This document shows, piece after piece, positions 16,918-25,433 of a stretch of 64,000 nt of DNA; position 1 is the stretch's first letter, and the number at the start of each line of letters is the position of its first letter. A program made the translations under genes and the position numbers. Source of the DNA: Pantoea sp. At-9b (GTDB lineage: Bacteria; Pseudomonadota; Gammaproteobacteria; Enterobacterales; Enterobacteriaceae); the NCBI RefSeq assembly GCF_000175935.2, contig NC_014840.1, positions 186,001 to 250,000 of the forward strand. The letters are read 5' to 3'. The notes under the pieces were generated by a model. The model made no database searches. It was given only the letters and a program-made list of their open reading frames with translations, and was not told the DNA's origin.

Positions 16918-16948
16918 CCCACTTACCTAGATAATCTAGGTAAGTGGG
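16918..16948. promoter_or_regulatory. PadR-type operator over the carrier promoter
   Basis: Perfect palindrome with 15-base arms around one central A (16933); its core is ACCTAGATAATCTAGGT. On the minus strand -35 TTGACA (16956-16961) and -10 TAGATT (16933-16938) are 17 bases apart, so the palindrome covers the -10 box. It could also act as a terminator for the plus strand (TTTT follows), but no plus-strand gene ends there. Confidence 0.75.
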
Positions 16949-17006
16949 TTTTCACTGTCAAGAAATTGTGACCTGCTTCACAACAGGTCATTTAACGGAA
17001 GGGAAA

Positions 17007-19406
17007 TCAGACCTTGTCAGGCAAGGCATAAGCGATAACTTCATCACCTTCTGGCGTCATCATGCCGTGATGACCACCCGCCATGATGATGAGGAACTGC
17101 TGTCCGTTCACCTCATAGGTCATCGGCGTGGCCTGTCCGCCAGCCGGAAGTTCGTCCTGCCACAATGTCTTACCGGTTTTCACATCAATAGCGCGCAAGT
17201 AGTCGTCGGTGGTCGCCCCCACGAACGCCAGGCCGCTTTGCGTGGTTAACACACCGCCGTTATTTGGCAGACCAATTTGCAGCGGCAGCATTGAATGCAG
17301 CCCCCAGGGACCATTACGTTCTGCGGTACCCAGTGGACGATCCCACAACGTTTTACCTGTCGCCAGATCAATGGCTTTGATCATGCCAAACGGCGGCTGT
17401 TTACAGATCACACCAATATTGGATACCCAGCCGGTGTTAACATCCTGACCGTAAGGCAGACCAGCCTGCGGACGATTACGTCCCGGTGGTGGGTTCTTAT
17501 AGCGCGGGTCACCCATCCAGAACACACCCATCGCATCATCGGCTGCACGGGTCACCAGTTTTGAGTAACTTGGCAGATCGTTGTAGTTGGAGATGATAAC
17601 GCCATTGTGTACATCAACCGAGATGCTGCCCCAGTCTGATCCGCCGTTGTTACCCGGATATTCAATCCAGGGTTTGTCCGCACTCGGTGGCGTAAAGATG
17701 CCCTGATAGTTCGCTTCACGATATTGGATACGGCATACCAGCTGGTCGATGGGAGAAATCCCCCACATCATTTTTTCGGTCAGGTCAGGTTTCTGCGTGT
17801 GGCTGTACAGTGAACGCGGCTGGGTCTTCGCGCGTTCTTCTGGCTCCACGCCGCCCTGTGGTGCCGGTTGCTCCTCGACCTTATGGAGGGGTTGCCCGGT
17901 ACGGCGATCCAGCACCCAGAGATCACCCTGCTTGGTGGTTTCAATCAGTGCAGGCACCAGGCCTTTATCGGTCGGGAAATCCACCAGGCTCGGTTGTGCA
18001 GGTGAGTCGTAATCCCAGACGTCATTGTGCACAAACTGATATACCCAGCGCGGTTTGCCGGTGGTGACATCCAGTGCGGTGATGGAGGAGCTATATTTGC
18101 GCTCTTCTGCTGTTCGGGTTGAACTGTAGTAATCCCCCGCCGAGTTCGCCATCGGCAGATACACCAGCCCTAACTTTTCATCGGCCACGGCCGTGGACCA
18201 CATATTCGGCGTGCCAAGTGAGTATGTTTTGCCCGCTGGCGGCGTGGTGGTGATATCCGGTTGTTCCATGTCCCATGCGAAGCGTAACTGACCGGTGACC
18301 GCATCATAACCGCGCACCACGCCAGAAGGCGCATTGCGCAGTTGGCCGTCCATTACCTGTTGACCCGTGACCACGACGCCCTTCACCACCGTCGGTGCCG
18401 CCGTAACCGAAACGATACCCGCAGGCCATTTGCCCATCCCATCCATCAAATCAACAAAGCCGTGATGACCAAAGTCCTGGCACAGTTCACCGGTCCGGGC
18501 ATCCACCGCCGCCAGTTTGGCATCCAGCGTTCCCACAATAATGCGCTGCGAGCAGCTCTGATCGGCTGGGACGGCTGGATTTTCATAATAAGCCACGCCA
18601 CGACAGGCCGAGTTGGGCGGAGAGGATTCTGCCGGGGTTTGCGGATCGAACATCCATTTCTGTTTACCGGTGGCGGCGTCAATCGCGAACACTTTATGGC
18701 GGATCGTACAACCATACACCACATCACCAATCTTGATGGGTGTCAGCTCGTTACCAAAATTCGGCGTATGTGCTTCACCGGTGTGGTAGACCCAGACACG
18801 TTTCAACTGGCTGACATTTTGCGGGGTGATCTGCGTCAGCGCAGAGAAGCGCTGGGCACCGTGACCACCGCCATAGGTCGGCCAGTCCTGCGCGGCTGGC
18901 GTGGTGACATTGTCAAAATAATTCCCTGGCGGCGTCGTCGCCGCCTCAACCGGATAGGGTTGCTGCGCCAGCGGGATGGCAATTGCCAACCCCACCACCG
19001 TTACCACCAGCAAACCCACACCATAACGCCGATAACCGCGTGCACCATCAGCGCGGTGGGCTGGCATCAGCACCACCGTGATAATCAGGAATAGCAGGGC
19101 CAGATCGAGGCGAGGCACCAACGCCCAGCCATCAAGACCCGATTCCCACAGGGACCACAGCAGTGTGGCAATGAAACTGATCAGGTACAGATACAGTCCA
19201 CTCGCGCGACGTAATACCGCCAGTAAACCCGCAACAATCCACACACCCCCCATCACCAGGTAGTAGGGACTGCCAGAGAGCCGAACCAGTTTAAAGCCCG
19301 GTACGGCAAGGATGACGCCGGTGAGAACCAGCAAAACGCCATATCCCAGCGTGCACCATCCTCGCCAGCCTGAGATCCTGGTATTTCCTTGAAATGATGA
19401 ATTCAT
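17007..19406 (-). CDS. Membrane-bound PQQ-dependent dehydrogenase (glucose/quinate/shikimate family)
   Basis: About 799 residues from ATG 19406 (a TTG at 19418 is possible). The first 130 residues form four or five membrane helices, then an eight-bladed PQQ propeller fills the periplasm. Visible are TYGGGHGAQRFSALTQI, the catalytic-Asp region VHNDVWDYDSPAQPSL, and the final PAGGQATPMTYEVNGQQF. Length matches glucose dehydrogenase Gcd and quinate dehydrogenase. Electrons go to ubiquinone. No PQQ synthesis genes are in the window. The promoter has a PadR-type half-palindrome at 19543-19561. Glucose, quinate, shikimate or another polyol are all possible substrates. Confidence 0.88.
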   Translation of the reverse strand: MNSSFQGNTRISGWRGWCTLGYGVLLVLTGVILAVPGFKLVRLSGSPYYLVMGGVWIVAGLLAVLRRASGLYLYLISFIATLLWSLWESGLDGWALVPRLDLALLFLIITVVLMPAHRADGARGYRRYGVGLLVVTVVGLAIAIPLAQQPYPVEAATTPPGNYFDNVTTPAAQDWPTYGGGHGAQRFSALTQITPQNVSQLKRVWVYHTGEAHTPNFGNELTPIKIGDVVYGCTIRHKVFAIDAATGKQKWMFDPQTPAESSPPNSACRGVAYYENPAVPADQSCSQRIIVGTLDAKLAAVDARTGELCQDFGHHGFVDLMDGMGKWPAGIVSVTAAPTVVKGVVVTGQQVMDGQLRNAPSGVVRGYDAVTGQLRFAWDMEQPDITTTPPAGKTYSLGTPNMWSTAVADEKLGLVYLPMANSAGDYYSSTRTAEERKYSSSITALDVTTGKPRWVYQFVHNDVWDYDSPAQPSLVDFPTDKGLVPALIETTKQGDLWVLDRRTGQPLHKVEEQPAPQGGVEPEERAKTQPRSLYSHTQKPDLTEKMMWGISPIDQLVCRIQYREANYQGIFTPPSADKPWIEYPGNNGGSDWGSISVDVHNGVIISNYNDLPSYSKLVTRAADDAMGVFWMGDPRYKNPPPGRNRPQAGLPYGQDVNTGWVSNIGVICKQPPFGMIKAIDLATGKTLWDRPLGTAERNGPWGLHSMLPLQIGLPNNGGVLTTQSGLAFVGATTDDYLRAIDVKTGKTLWQDELPAGGQATPMTYEVNGQQFLIIMAGGHHGMMTPEGDEVIAYALPDKV

Positions 19407-19542
19407 GAGTAAGCTCAATGAGTAAGTTGATGACAGGCTGGCGGTGCCGTCTTTTGCAGATACGAGAAGTAAGCGTTGATACCGCCAGCAGGGTTACATG
19501 TCTGCAACATTAAAAGATTGTTGTTGTAACAATTTCCTGCAT

Positions 19543-19561
19543 GCCTATATAATCTAGGTAT
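19543..19561. promoter_or_regulatory. PadR-type operator over the PQQ dehydrogenase promoter
   Basis: GCCTATATAATCTAGGTAT: the right half matches the other two operators exactly and the left half differs at a few bases. On the minus strand -35 TTGACA (19575-19580) and -10 TAGATT (19551-19556) are 18 bases apart, again with the operator over the -10 box. Confidence 0.65.
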
Positions 19562-19608
19562 CAACGGATGGGAATGTCAATAGATTTCGCAGAGAATAAA
19601 CAAGGATA

Positions 19609-19649
19609 ACCACATGATTAATTTGGTTTTTATTCAAATATCATGTGGT
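19609..19649 (-). terminator. Possible terminator of the Tat-hydrolase operon
   Basis: Inverted repeat ACCACATGAT (19609-19618) and ATCATGTGGT (19640-19649) with a 21-base loop, placed after the hydrolase stop codon. The T-run on the minus strand is weak. Confidence 0.4.
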
Positions 19650-19722
19650 GGTTTGCGCAGTCTAATTATCGTTCAGCTGTCATGGATGCTCACTCAATGG
19701 GTGGCATCAGGAGGGGGGAAGA

Positions 19723-21192
19723 TCACGACTTTTGTTGTTTAAACAACCATGCCCGCGCCGCATTGATATAGAAAAACTTACGAGCAGACGCCATATGGTC
19801 AACGCCCTTAAAGGTCAAAAACGTGATGTTCCCGCCTTCATCAAGGTAATGGTTTACCTGCTCGGTCAGCTTCTGCTGATTGTTAATCGGGAAGATCAGG
19901 GTCGGGTCCAGCAATTCGCTCGGCCGCGTCACCTTACCGCCGCCCTGCTCCCACACCGGTAAGCATTTTTCATTCCACGGCGTCGCTTTGTTGTCATCAG
20001 ATCCGGTGATGATCAGCAATTTCTGCTGCGCCAGGGTCGCGACATCTTTAGGACGCTGTTGCCCGGCAATAATCAGGCCGGCAGCGAAGGTTTCCGGGTG
20101 TTTTGCCATCAGCCACAAAGATGTCATCGCTCCCATTGACCATCCGGTGCAGTAAACCCGTGAGGCATCAATTTTCAGGACCTTGTCTGCGCGATCCTCA
20201 AGATTGGGGTTACCGTAGTCCCAGGTGTTACTGAGCAAAGATTGCACCAGTCGCCAGGTATTCTCGACATCACTGGTGTGCTCCCAGTAATCGTTCATGG
20301 TGGTACGCTCGTAACGCGGTGTAACCACCACACATTCATGCAGATCCTGCTCTTCCGGCATGCTCCAGATCGACGCAATGCATTGTTCAGTCAGCGTCTG
20401 GGCACAGGTGCCGTCATAACTGGTGCCGGAGTGGGTGATGGCCAACACCAGCGGATAGGACTGCTTCTCTCCTCCGGGTTTGAGGAACGACTTCGGTAGA
20501 TAGATGCTGTATTCAAGCCACGCTGAGCGGGTGTCGTCCCACCACCAGTGATTTTGCTCCCAGTCATCAACACCGCGAATAACAACATTGTTGCCATGTG
20601 AACCGGTGTTACTCCACGGTGTAGGGTGGGCGGCATAGATCTGACCGGCGAGCGTTTTGACGCTGTTAACCTGTGTCAGCGAGACGATGTCGCTGTCCTG
20701 TGTTGGTAGGCTAAGATCCGGGTCATGTGCAAATTCAGCAATCACATAGCGTCCGGTTACGCTGGATTGCCCCGCCAGTAGCGCTGGCTCAGCATTGGTG
20801 TAAATCGTTTTGATCGCACGGGGTACTGGCGCAGCCTGAGTGGCATTTTTGTCGGGTTCATTGGGCATACCGGCAAAAAAACCCTCTGCGGCCGGTACCA
20901 CTCCGGCTTTAAAGGTTGAAAGCGACAGACTGGTCGGATCGATATCCGTATCATATTCAGCGGCAATACCGTAAACCTTTTCCCCACCGCCCGTGACTTC
21001 GCACAGTGCAAAAATACGTTGTAAACCCGGCCCTTTACCCGCGCCATCATCCTTGCTGGTCGTATTGGTCGATGCCGCCATAAATCCATTTTTATTCGCG
21101 GCAACCGCCTGACGAGTAATCCCGGTTGCGGAGACGACCCCCGCAAGGGCCGTCCCGGCTACCATAAAGGTTCTTCGTGACATATTTGCCAT
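19723..21192 (-). CDS. Tat-exported alpha/beta hydrolase, PHB-depolymerase/esterase-like
   Basis: A 489-residue protein with a twin-arginine signal (MSRRTFMVAG) and a cleavage region near AVAANK. The C-terminal half is an alpha/beta hydrolase: nucleophile elbow GWSMG within YCTGWSMGAMTSLWL, an acidic residue region in ITGSDDNKATPW and a late histidine in GVDHMAS. The N-terminal 180 residues look like a separate beta-rich domain (FALCEVTGGGEKVYG), as in exported esterases. It is the last gene of a three-gene operon. The substrate is unknown; a lipid, ester polymer or peptide are possible. Confidence 0.8.
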   Translation of the reverse strand: MANMSRRTFMVAGTALAGVVSATGITRQAVAANKNGFMAASTNTTSKDDGAGKGPGLQRIFALCEVTGGGEKVYGIAAEYDTDIDPTSLSLSTFKAGVVPAAEGFFAGMPNEPDKNATQAAPVPRAIKTIYTNAEPALLAGQSSVTGRYVIAEFAHDPDLSLPTQDSDIVSLTQVNSVKTLAGQIYAAHPTPWSNTGSHGNNVVIRGVDDWEQNHWWWDDTRSAWLEYSIYLPKSFLKPGGEKQSYPLVLAITHSGTSYDGTCAQTLTEQCIASIWSMPEEQDLHECVVVTPRYERTTMNDYWEHTSDVENTWRLVQSLLSNTWDYGNPNLEDRADKVLKIDASRVYCTGWSMGAMTSLWLMAKHPETFAAGLIIAGQQRPKDVATLAQQKLLIITGSDDNKATPWNEKCLPVWEQGGGKVTRPSELLDPTLIFPINNQQKLTEQVNHYLDEGGNITFLTFKGVDHMASARKFFYINAARAWLFKQQKS

Positions 21193-21221
21193 AATTTATC
21201 TTCCTGAATGAAGTTTGTACG

Positions 21222-22574
21222 TCATGCAGGTAAAGCCCGCATATGTTTTAACTGATTAATGATCGCCTGGGCTGCCACTTCACCGGCTCCAGGTGCAAAA
21301 GGTGAGGAACGGGCTTCATAGGTAAAGCGATCGTAACTGCTGCTATCAGGCAGGTATTTAGCCGCCCCATCCACCATCGTCATCACAAAGGTCTGTGCAA
21401 AAGGGGACGCTGCGCGAATATGTGCACCGAGGCAGGCAGAGAGTTCAGGCTGTACGCCGACTAACGCGCTATCTCCCCACTGCATCACCACCACCGGCAG
21501 CGTGCTCACACCGCTGACCTGATAATCAAATGCCTTAACCGGCCCGGTTGGCGCATTGCGCGGGGAGAAAATTTGCGCTTTAACGGTAATTTGCTGCCGT
21601 GCGAGCCTGAAGATGCCACCTGGCTCAGGGCTGACACTCTCGGCGATACGAATAACCTCCTCGCCCAAACGCTGACCGAATAAATCCAGCAGCGTGAATC
21701 CCTTTTCATGCATATCAATACGACTGGCGCTGCCATCTTTATTGACAACATGACGACTGGCTTGCAGATAGGGAACCTGATCTCCGGCGCATCCCACAAG
21801 ATAGAACGCCACGGTGCCACTACCATAATGGCCTTCGACATATCGGCAGGTTGCCCCCGCGAGATCTGCGCTCATCAGACGTCCCCCGGCTGCGGTTTGA
21901 GATGCATCCATTACCGCCGGTTGCACCGCATAATTGATCAGAATGGCCAGGGGATGGCCGTCCTGCGCGGTCAGGCGAATCAGTCCTACATGCGGATCGG
22001 TATAACCGGCATCATCAGCACCAAGCCACCAACCCGCCGGCGTATTGATATTACGATTGACACCCATTCTGCTGAGGCCATTTCCGATGCCGAGCTGGAC
22101 CGGCTGTAAAGAACGTAGCGCCTGCGTTGCGGCGGTGCGCAAGGCCTGCTCAAAGGCGGTGAGAACCGCGGGTGTCCGTACAGCCTGCGAGGACTCGGTA
22201 AAAATATGTGGTGTTGAGAACGAGTGGCTGGCATTGATGGTGGCGTTCGCCGCTGCGACGCCGCATACCTCTGCCAGTATAGACTTCATCCGGGCAATCA
22301 CGTCCTGCGTCAGTGACGTCAGGTCAACCACCACAATGGCCTGACGTTGGCCTGCCTGTTGCAGCAACAACACTCGAGTCTCCAGCGAGTCATGCTCACC
22401 CACAAAATCATCCAGCGGATATAATCCGGTCAGTACAACACTCGCCCGCCCTACGCCCGCATTTAGCATCTTGTTGCTTCCGGTGATCAGGGCCGAAAAA
22501 CCAGGCGTCAACATCGCTGCTGCCCCCAGCCCCACGCCCGCCTGAATGAAATGTCGTCGACTAAACGTCACCAT
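21222..22574 (-). CDS. Tat-exported neutral/alkaline ceramidase-like hydrolase
   Basis: A 450-residue protein with a twin-arginine signal (FSRRHFIQAG). The segment LTGLYPLDDFVGEHDSLETR, INASHSFSTPH and VGCAGDQVPY resemble the N-terminal catalytic domain of neutral/alkaline non-lysosomal ceramidases, where histidines bind zinc. True ceramidases are longer, so this is the shorter bacterial type often annotated only as a domain protein. It overlaps the methyltransferase gene by one base (TAATG) and is followed after 29 bases by the exported hydrolase. Ceramide is not a usual enterobacterial lipid; an environmental substrate is more likely. Confidence 0.7.
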   Translation of the reverse strand: MVTFSRRHFIQAGVGLGAAAMLTPGFSALITGSNKMLNAGVGRASVVLTGLYPLDDFVGEHDSLETRVLLLQQAGQRQAIVVVDLTSLTQDVIARMKSILAEVCGVAAANATINASHSFSTPHIFTESSQAVRTPAVLTAFEQALRTAATQALRSLQPVQLGIGNGLSRMGVNRNINTPAGWWLGADDAGYTDPHVGLIRLTAQDGHPLAILINYAVQPAVMDASQTAAGGRLMSADLAGATCRYVEGHYGSGTVAFYLVGCAGDQVPYLQASRHVVNKDGSASRIDMHEKGFTLLDLFGQRLGEEVIRIAESVSPEPGGIFRLARQQITVKAQIFSPRNAPTGPVKAFDYQVSGVSTLPVVVMQWGDSALVGVQPELSACLGAHIRAASPFAQTFVMTMVDGAAKYLPDSSSYDRFTYEARSSPFAPGAGEVAAQAIINQLKHMRALPA

Positions 22575-23227
22575 TATGCGACCTTCACGGCCAGTTCTGT
22601 CCCACGCTTGATGGGCAGTGTGACCGAGATGAAACCATTGGCCGGGTTACGGATATACTCGAGGAAATCAGGTTCCGCGTTGTCATTCAGGACGTAACCC
22701 CCCACACGTAACTGCGGTGCCATGATCTCAATCACCTGTCTCGCCAGGGTCGGGCCTTCAGCCAACGGCCAGCCATCGATCAACACAAAATCGACTGGCC
22801 CACCGGTATCTTTAAGCGTCTCGCGTGCATCACCAATGCGGATATCTACGTAACTATCCAACCCGGCGGCCGCCAGATTGCGCTGTGCGGTGGCGGCTTT
22901 CGCAGCCACCAGTTCGGCCCCAATGACCTCACCGCCACCATTGTCGCGCATGGCAGCAGCGAAATAGAGGGCAGACATGCCAACGGAGGTGGCAAAGTCC
23001 ACTACCCTTGTCGCTTTCATCGCACGACATAACAGATAGATAAGGTCGCCCTGTTCGGGATGAATCGAAAAGCCATAATCAGCAAACATCTCCGGGTCCG
23101 GCGCGCCCGGTCCGGCAAACGCGGCTGCATCCGGGCGTTTCCTTCGAGCGTTCATCTGGTTGAGCACATCTAAAATCAGCGGATCACGGATGGCTGAGGA
23201 GGATTGAGTAAACGATTCCGATTTCAT
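22574..23227 (-). CDS. Class I SAM-dependent O-methyltransferase
   Basis: A 217-residue methyltransferase of the O-methyltransferase family 3 type. Visible are motif I (RVVDFATSVGMSALYFAAAM), the acidic end of strand 2 (GAELVAAKAATAQRNL), DIRIGDARETL, and FVLIDGWPLAEGPTLA. It is cytoplasmic, with no signal peptide. It is the first gene of a three-gene operon whose other two products are exported through Tat, a combination I do not recognise. The promoter region to the right holds a palindrome and the divergent TetR gene. Confidence 0.85.
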   Translation of the reverse strand: MKSESFTQSSSAIRDPLILDVLNQMNARRKRPDAAAFAGPGAPDPEMFADYGFSIHPEQGDLIYLLCRAMKATRVVDFATSVGMSALYFAAAMRDNGGGEVIGAELVAAKAATAQRNLAAAGLDSYVDIRIGDARETLKDTGGPVDFVLIDGWPLAEGPTLARQVIEIMAPQLRVGGYVLNDNAEPDFLEYIRNPANGFISVTLPIKRGTELAVKVA

Positions 23228-23277
23228 GGACGTTCTCCAGGGTTACGATAAAATCTGCATTTGCTGGAAAATATCCT

Positions 23278-23307
23278 GTACCATTTATCGGTACTTATCA
23301 AGTACCG
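23278..23307. promoter_or_regulatory. TetR-type operator
   Basis: Perfect inverted repeat CGGTACTT (23289-23296), ATC, AAGTACCG (23300-23307). A further GTACC at 23278-23282 pairs with the central GGTAC to make an overlapping second site. It lies between the methyltransferase operon and tetR, so it can control both. Confidence 0.7.
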
Positions 23308-23343
23308 TATTTGTGACGAAGATTAACGGAAGACACAGTTAAC

Positions 23344-23985
23344 ATGACAAGTAGTGACTCATTACCCACACGCGGTCGCCCCAGAACCCAGGATGCCGCC
23401 AGCCGACGTCAGAGCATCATCGAAAGTGCTTACCGCGCCTTCGTGGAACTGGGTTTTGCCAGCACCAGTACAGCGGAAGTTGCCCGGCGAGCAAAAGTCT
23501 CGAAGCGAACGCTGTATGAGGTCTTCAGCGATAAACAGGCACTGTTTGCTGCGGTGATCAGCGAACATCGCCATCTTTTGCTTGATTTGCCCAGACCCAA
23601 GGATGAAGTGTGTGCATTGGACGAATGTCTGTTTCGAATTTTTCGCCTCGACATCAGCGAAGAAGAATCTCAGGAGCGGGAAGCGATTCTACGATTGATG
23701 ACGCGTGAATCCATTCTCTTTCCTGAACTGTCTGATTATCTCTATGAAACCAGAGCGGTGAGTTCGCGGGAATTGCTTATGGACTGGTTAGTAAGTACCG
23801 CCAGCACGAAAAATTTGCCCCTCGACGATGTGGAAATCTGTGCCGGAATGCTGATGGATGTGGTTTTTGGCGCACTTTTGCCTCACCGACGAGTAGAAGA
23901 CAGCAAACAAAAAAAGGCGATCACAGCACATATAAAAAGACGCATCCAGATCACGCTGTGTGGTATGGCGTGGTTACCTACGTGA
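23344..23985 (+). CDS. TetR-family repressor
   Basis: A 213-residue TetR protein. The helix-turn-helix is in SIIESAYRAFVELGFASTSTAEVARRAKVSKRTLYEVFSD, and a C-terminal ligand domain of the TetR_C type follows (ILRLMTRESILFPELSDYL). It is divergent from the methyltransferase / exported hydrolase operon and should repress it until a ligand, perhaps the substrate of those enzymes, is bound. A palindrome in the shared promoter supports this. Confidence 0.88.
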   Translation: MTSSDSLPTRGRPRTQDAASRRQSIIESAYRAFVELGFASTSTAEVARRAKVSKRTLYEVFSDKQALFAAVISEHRHLLLDLPRPKDEVCALDECLFRIFRLDISEEESQEREAILRLMTRESILFPELSDYLYETRAVSSRELLMDWLVSTASTKNLPLDDVEICAGMLMDVVFGALLPHRRVEDSKQKKAITAHIKRRIQITLCGMAWLPT

Positions 23986-24046
23986 CATCGAAGATTAGCA
24001 TCAACTTTCTGATTTTTCTGTCGCTAGTCTTACCTGATGGGATGCT

Positions 24047-24064
24047 GCCCGCCGCCAGGCGGGC
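24047..24064. terminator. Hairpin between convergent genes
   Basis: Stem GCCCGCC (24047-24053) and GGCGGGC (24058-24064) with a four-base loop, between the ends of tetR and the convergent small membrane gene. No T-run is seen. Confidence 0.4.
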
Positions 24065-24084
24065 CTTGCCGCCACGTTAAACCG

Positions 24085-24369
24085 TTAAAATGTCACACCC
24101 ACCAGCATAAGCGCGATAAGAATGCTGATAGCCACCGCCACCAGCGTTTCCGCAACAAGTAACGCAATAAGGGAATTCTGGCGGGATCCCCAGGCACCGG
24201 ATACATATTGCCTCCCACGCTGCGCTTTGAACCGTCGGATATGCATCACGTCTCTGATGTTACTGGCCACCCGCCACCACATGATAATGACAGTGGTGAT
24301 CAGTACACACAGCATGCTCCAGTCCTTGAATGTCATGCCTTCCACAAATGTCAGAAACCTCTCTCTCAT
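24085..24369 (-). CDS. Small two-helix membrane protein, paralog A
   Basis: A 94-residue protein of unknown function. The start at ATG 24369 was chosen because AGGAG lies before it and because it then lines up with its neighbour. Two hydrophobic segments flank a basic loop (RDVMHIRRFKAQRGRQY). It is a tandem paralog of the gene at 24474-24761: both have MTF(K/R)(D/E)W near the start, WWRVxSN / WRVGSN, a basic HIRR/HLRR loop and a closing DVT/GVT-F/YW. No family was recognised. It lies at the edge of the RepFIB-like replicon. Confidence 0.65.
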   Translation of the reverse strand: MRERFLTFVEGMTFKDWSMLCVLITTVIIMWWRVASNIRDVMHIRRFKAQRGRQYVSGAWGSRQNSLIALLVAETLVAVAISILIALMLVGVTF

Positions 24370-24473
24370 CTGGATTATTCTCCTGAGTTCAGCCATACCA
24401 CTAACTCGTTTATGGACAACATGAAAATACGGGAACATGAATGAAACAGGCATGGCCGTTCAGACCACGATCT

Positions 24474-24761
24474 TCACCAGTACGTTACATCTCTCAGCTT
24501 CAGGACAGTCAGGAGGCCGACGACGAGCACCACCGCGATCTCGACGACCAGCAAAACATAGACGGGGATCAGTCGAGCCCCCCAGATCCGGCATGCATAG
24601 TAGCTCCCGCGTTTCATGCCTAATCGACGGAGATGCAGAATCTCTCTAACATTGCTGCCCACTCGCCAGAGAATGAGTAGGGACACCGTAATCATCGCCA
24701 CATGTATCAACCATTCCCGGAACGTCATTTCCACGGCTAAGCTAAACAGCCTGCTAACCAT
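24474..24761 (-). CDS. Small two-helix membrane protein, paralog B
   Basis: A 95-residue protein of unknown function, first of the tandem pair. Two hydrophobic segments (about residues 14-32 and 67-88) flank the basic stretch REILHLRRLGMKRGSYY. Start ATG 24761 with GGGAG eleven bases before. A perfect 17-base palindrome, 24886-24902, lies about 125 bases upstream and may regulate the pair. Confidence 0.65.
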   Translation of the reverse strand: MVSRLFSLAVEMTFREWLIHVAMITVSLLILWRVGSNVREILHLRRLGMKRGSYYACRIWGARLIPVYVLLVVEIAVVLVVGLLTVLKLRDVTYW

Positions 24762-24885
24762 CAGAATTGTTCTCCCTACAAAGGAAAAGCCACGTTATTA
24801 CCTCGTTAAGGAAGTACAGAGCCGCGCCAAAAAGTCCCATCATTAGCTAAAACAGGCTTCTGGCTTTAGCATGTTAATCGACATT

Positions 24886-24902
24886 AACTGTACCGTACAG
24901 TT
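24886..24902. promoter_or_regulatory. Palindromic operator candidate
   Basis: AACTGTACCGTACAGTT, perfect 8-base arms around one C. It lies upstream of the paired membrane-protein genes and next to the first iterons. It looks like a site for a dimeric repressor, but no cognate regulator is adjacent. Confidence 0.5.
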
Positions 24903-24953
24903 TATTTATAAAAGATATTTTGCCGTGCCTGACAGGAAGCCTACTTTCCGAAT

Positions 24954-25392
24954 GACTACTGTGGAGAGTAACGGCAGAACGTTAGCATAACCACTATGGA
25001 GAGTAACCACCGTTTTCAGGATGACTACTGTGGTGAGAATTACATGATCAGAGGGATACCCACACCTGATTTAATACGTGGGATAAGCGCTTTCCATTAA
25101 CCTACCATTTCGATGTTAGTGATCACTAACACGTGATGAACAAAGGCCTGACAAGTTAGTAAGTACCAGGGGGGTTGTGAAATGAGAAACTAATGCGTTG
25201 CTCTTTATCTCTCTATAGTGGTCATCTCTAGCCTGTGTTTATGCCTGCTTTCTCTCTACAGCGGTTTCCTTCCGGGGAGACAAATGACCACTATAGAGAG
25301 CAATAAAGACTACTATAGCGAGTGAACTCCTACATAAGCTTAGTGGAATAAACGCAAAAGACTGCTGTAGCGAGAAGCATCTCACTACAGCA
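24954..25392. repeat. Iteron-like repeats downstream of repA (RepFIB-type)
   Basis: At least eight copies of a unit of the form GACTACTATAGAGAGTAA, in both orientations: plus-oriented at about 24954, 24989, 25023, 25284, 25308 and 25360, reverse at about 25208, 25250 and 25379. Spacing is irregular. They flank the 3' end of repA and should bind the initiator for copy control or origin function. Confidence 0.8.
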
Positions 25393-25433
25393 TTGAGGGA
25401 TGGGTTTAAGCAAATTGGCGCTAACCTGGCTGG

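Larger units (their letters stand above)
19407..19722. other. Gene-free stretch with promoter of the PQQ dehydrogenase
   Basis: About 316 bases with no gene. It holds the PadR-type operator and -10/-35 boxes for the dehydrogenase and a hairpin (19609-19649) that probably ends the operon coming from the right. Confidence 0.5.

Noticed and set aside
16918..16948. Long palindrome as a transcription terminator
   Set aside because: On the transcribed (minus) strand no T-run follows, and the same core recurs over -10 boxes of two other promoters, so an operator fits better.
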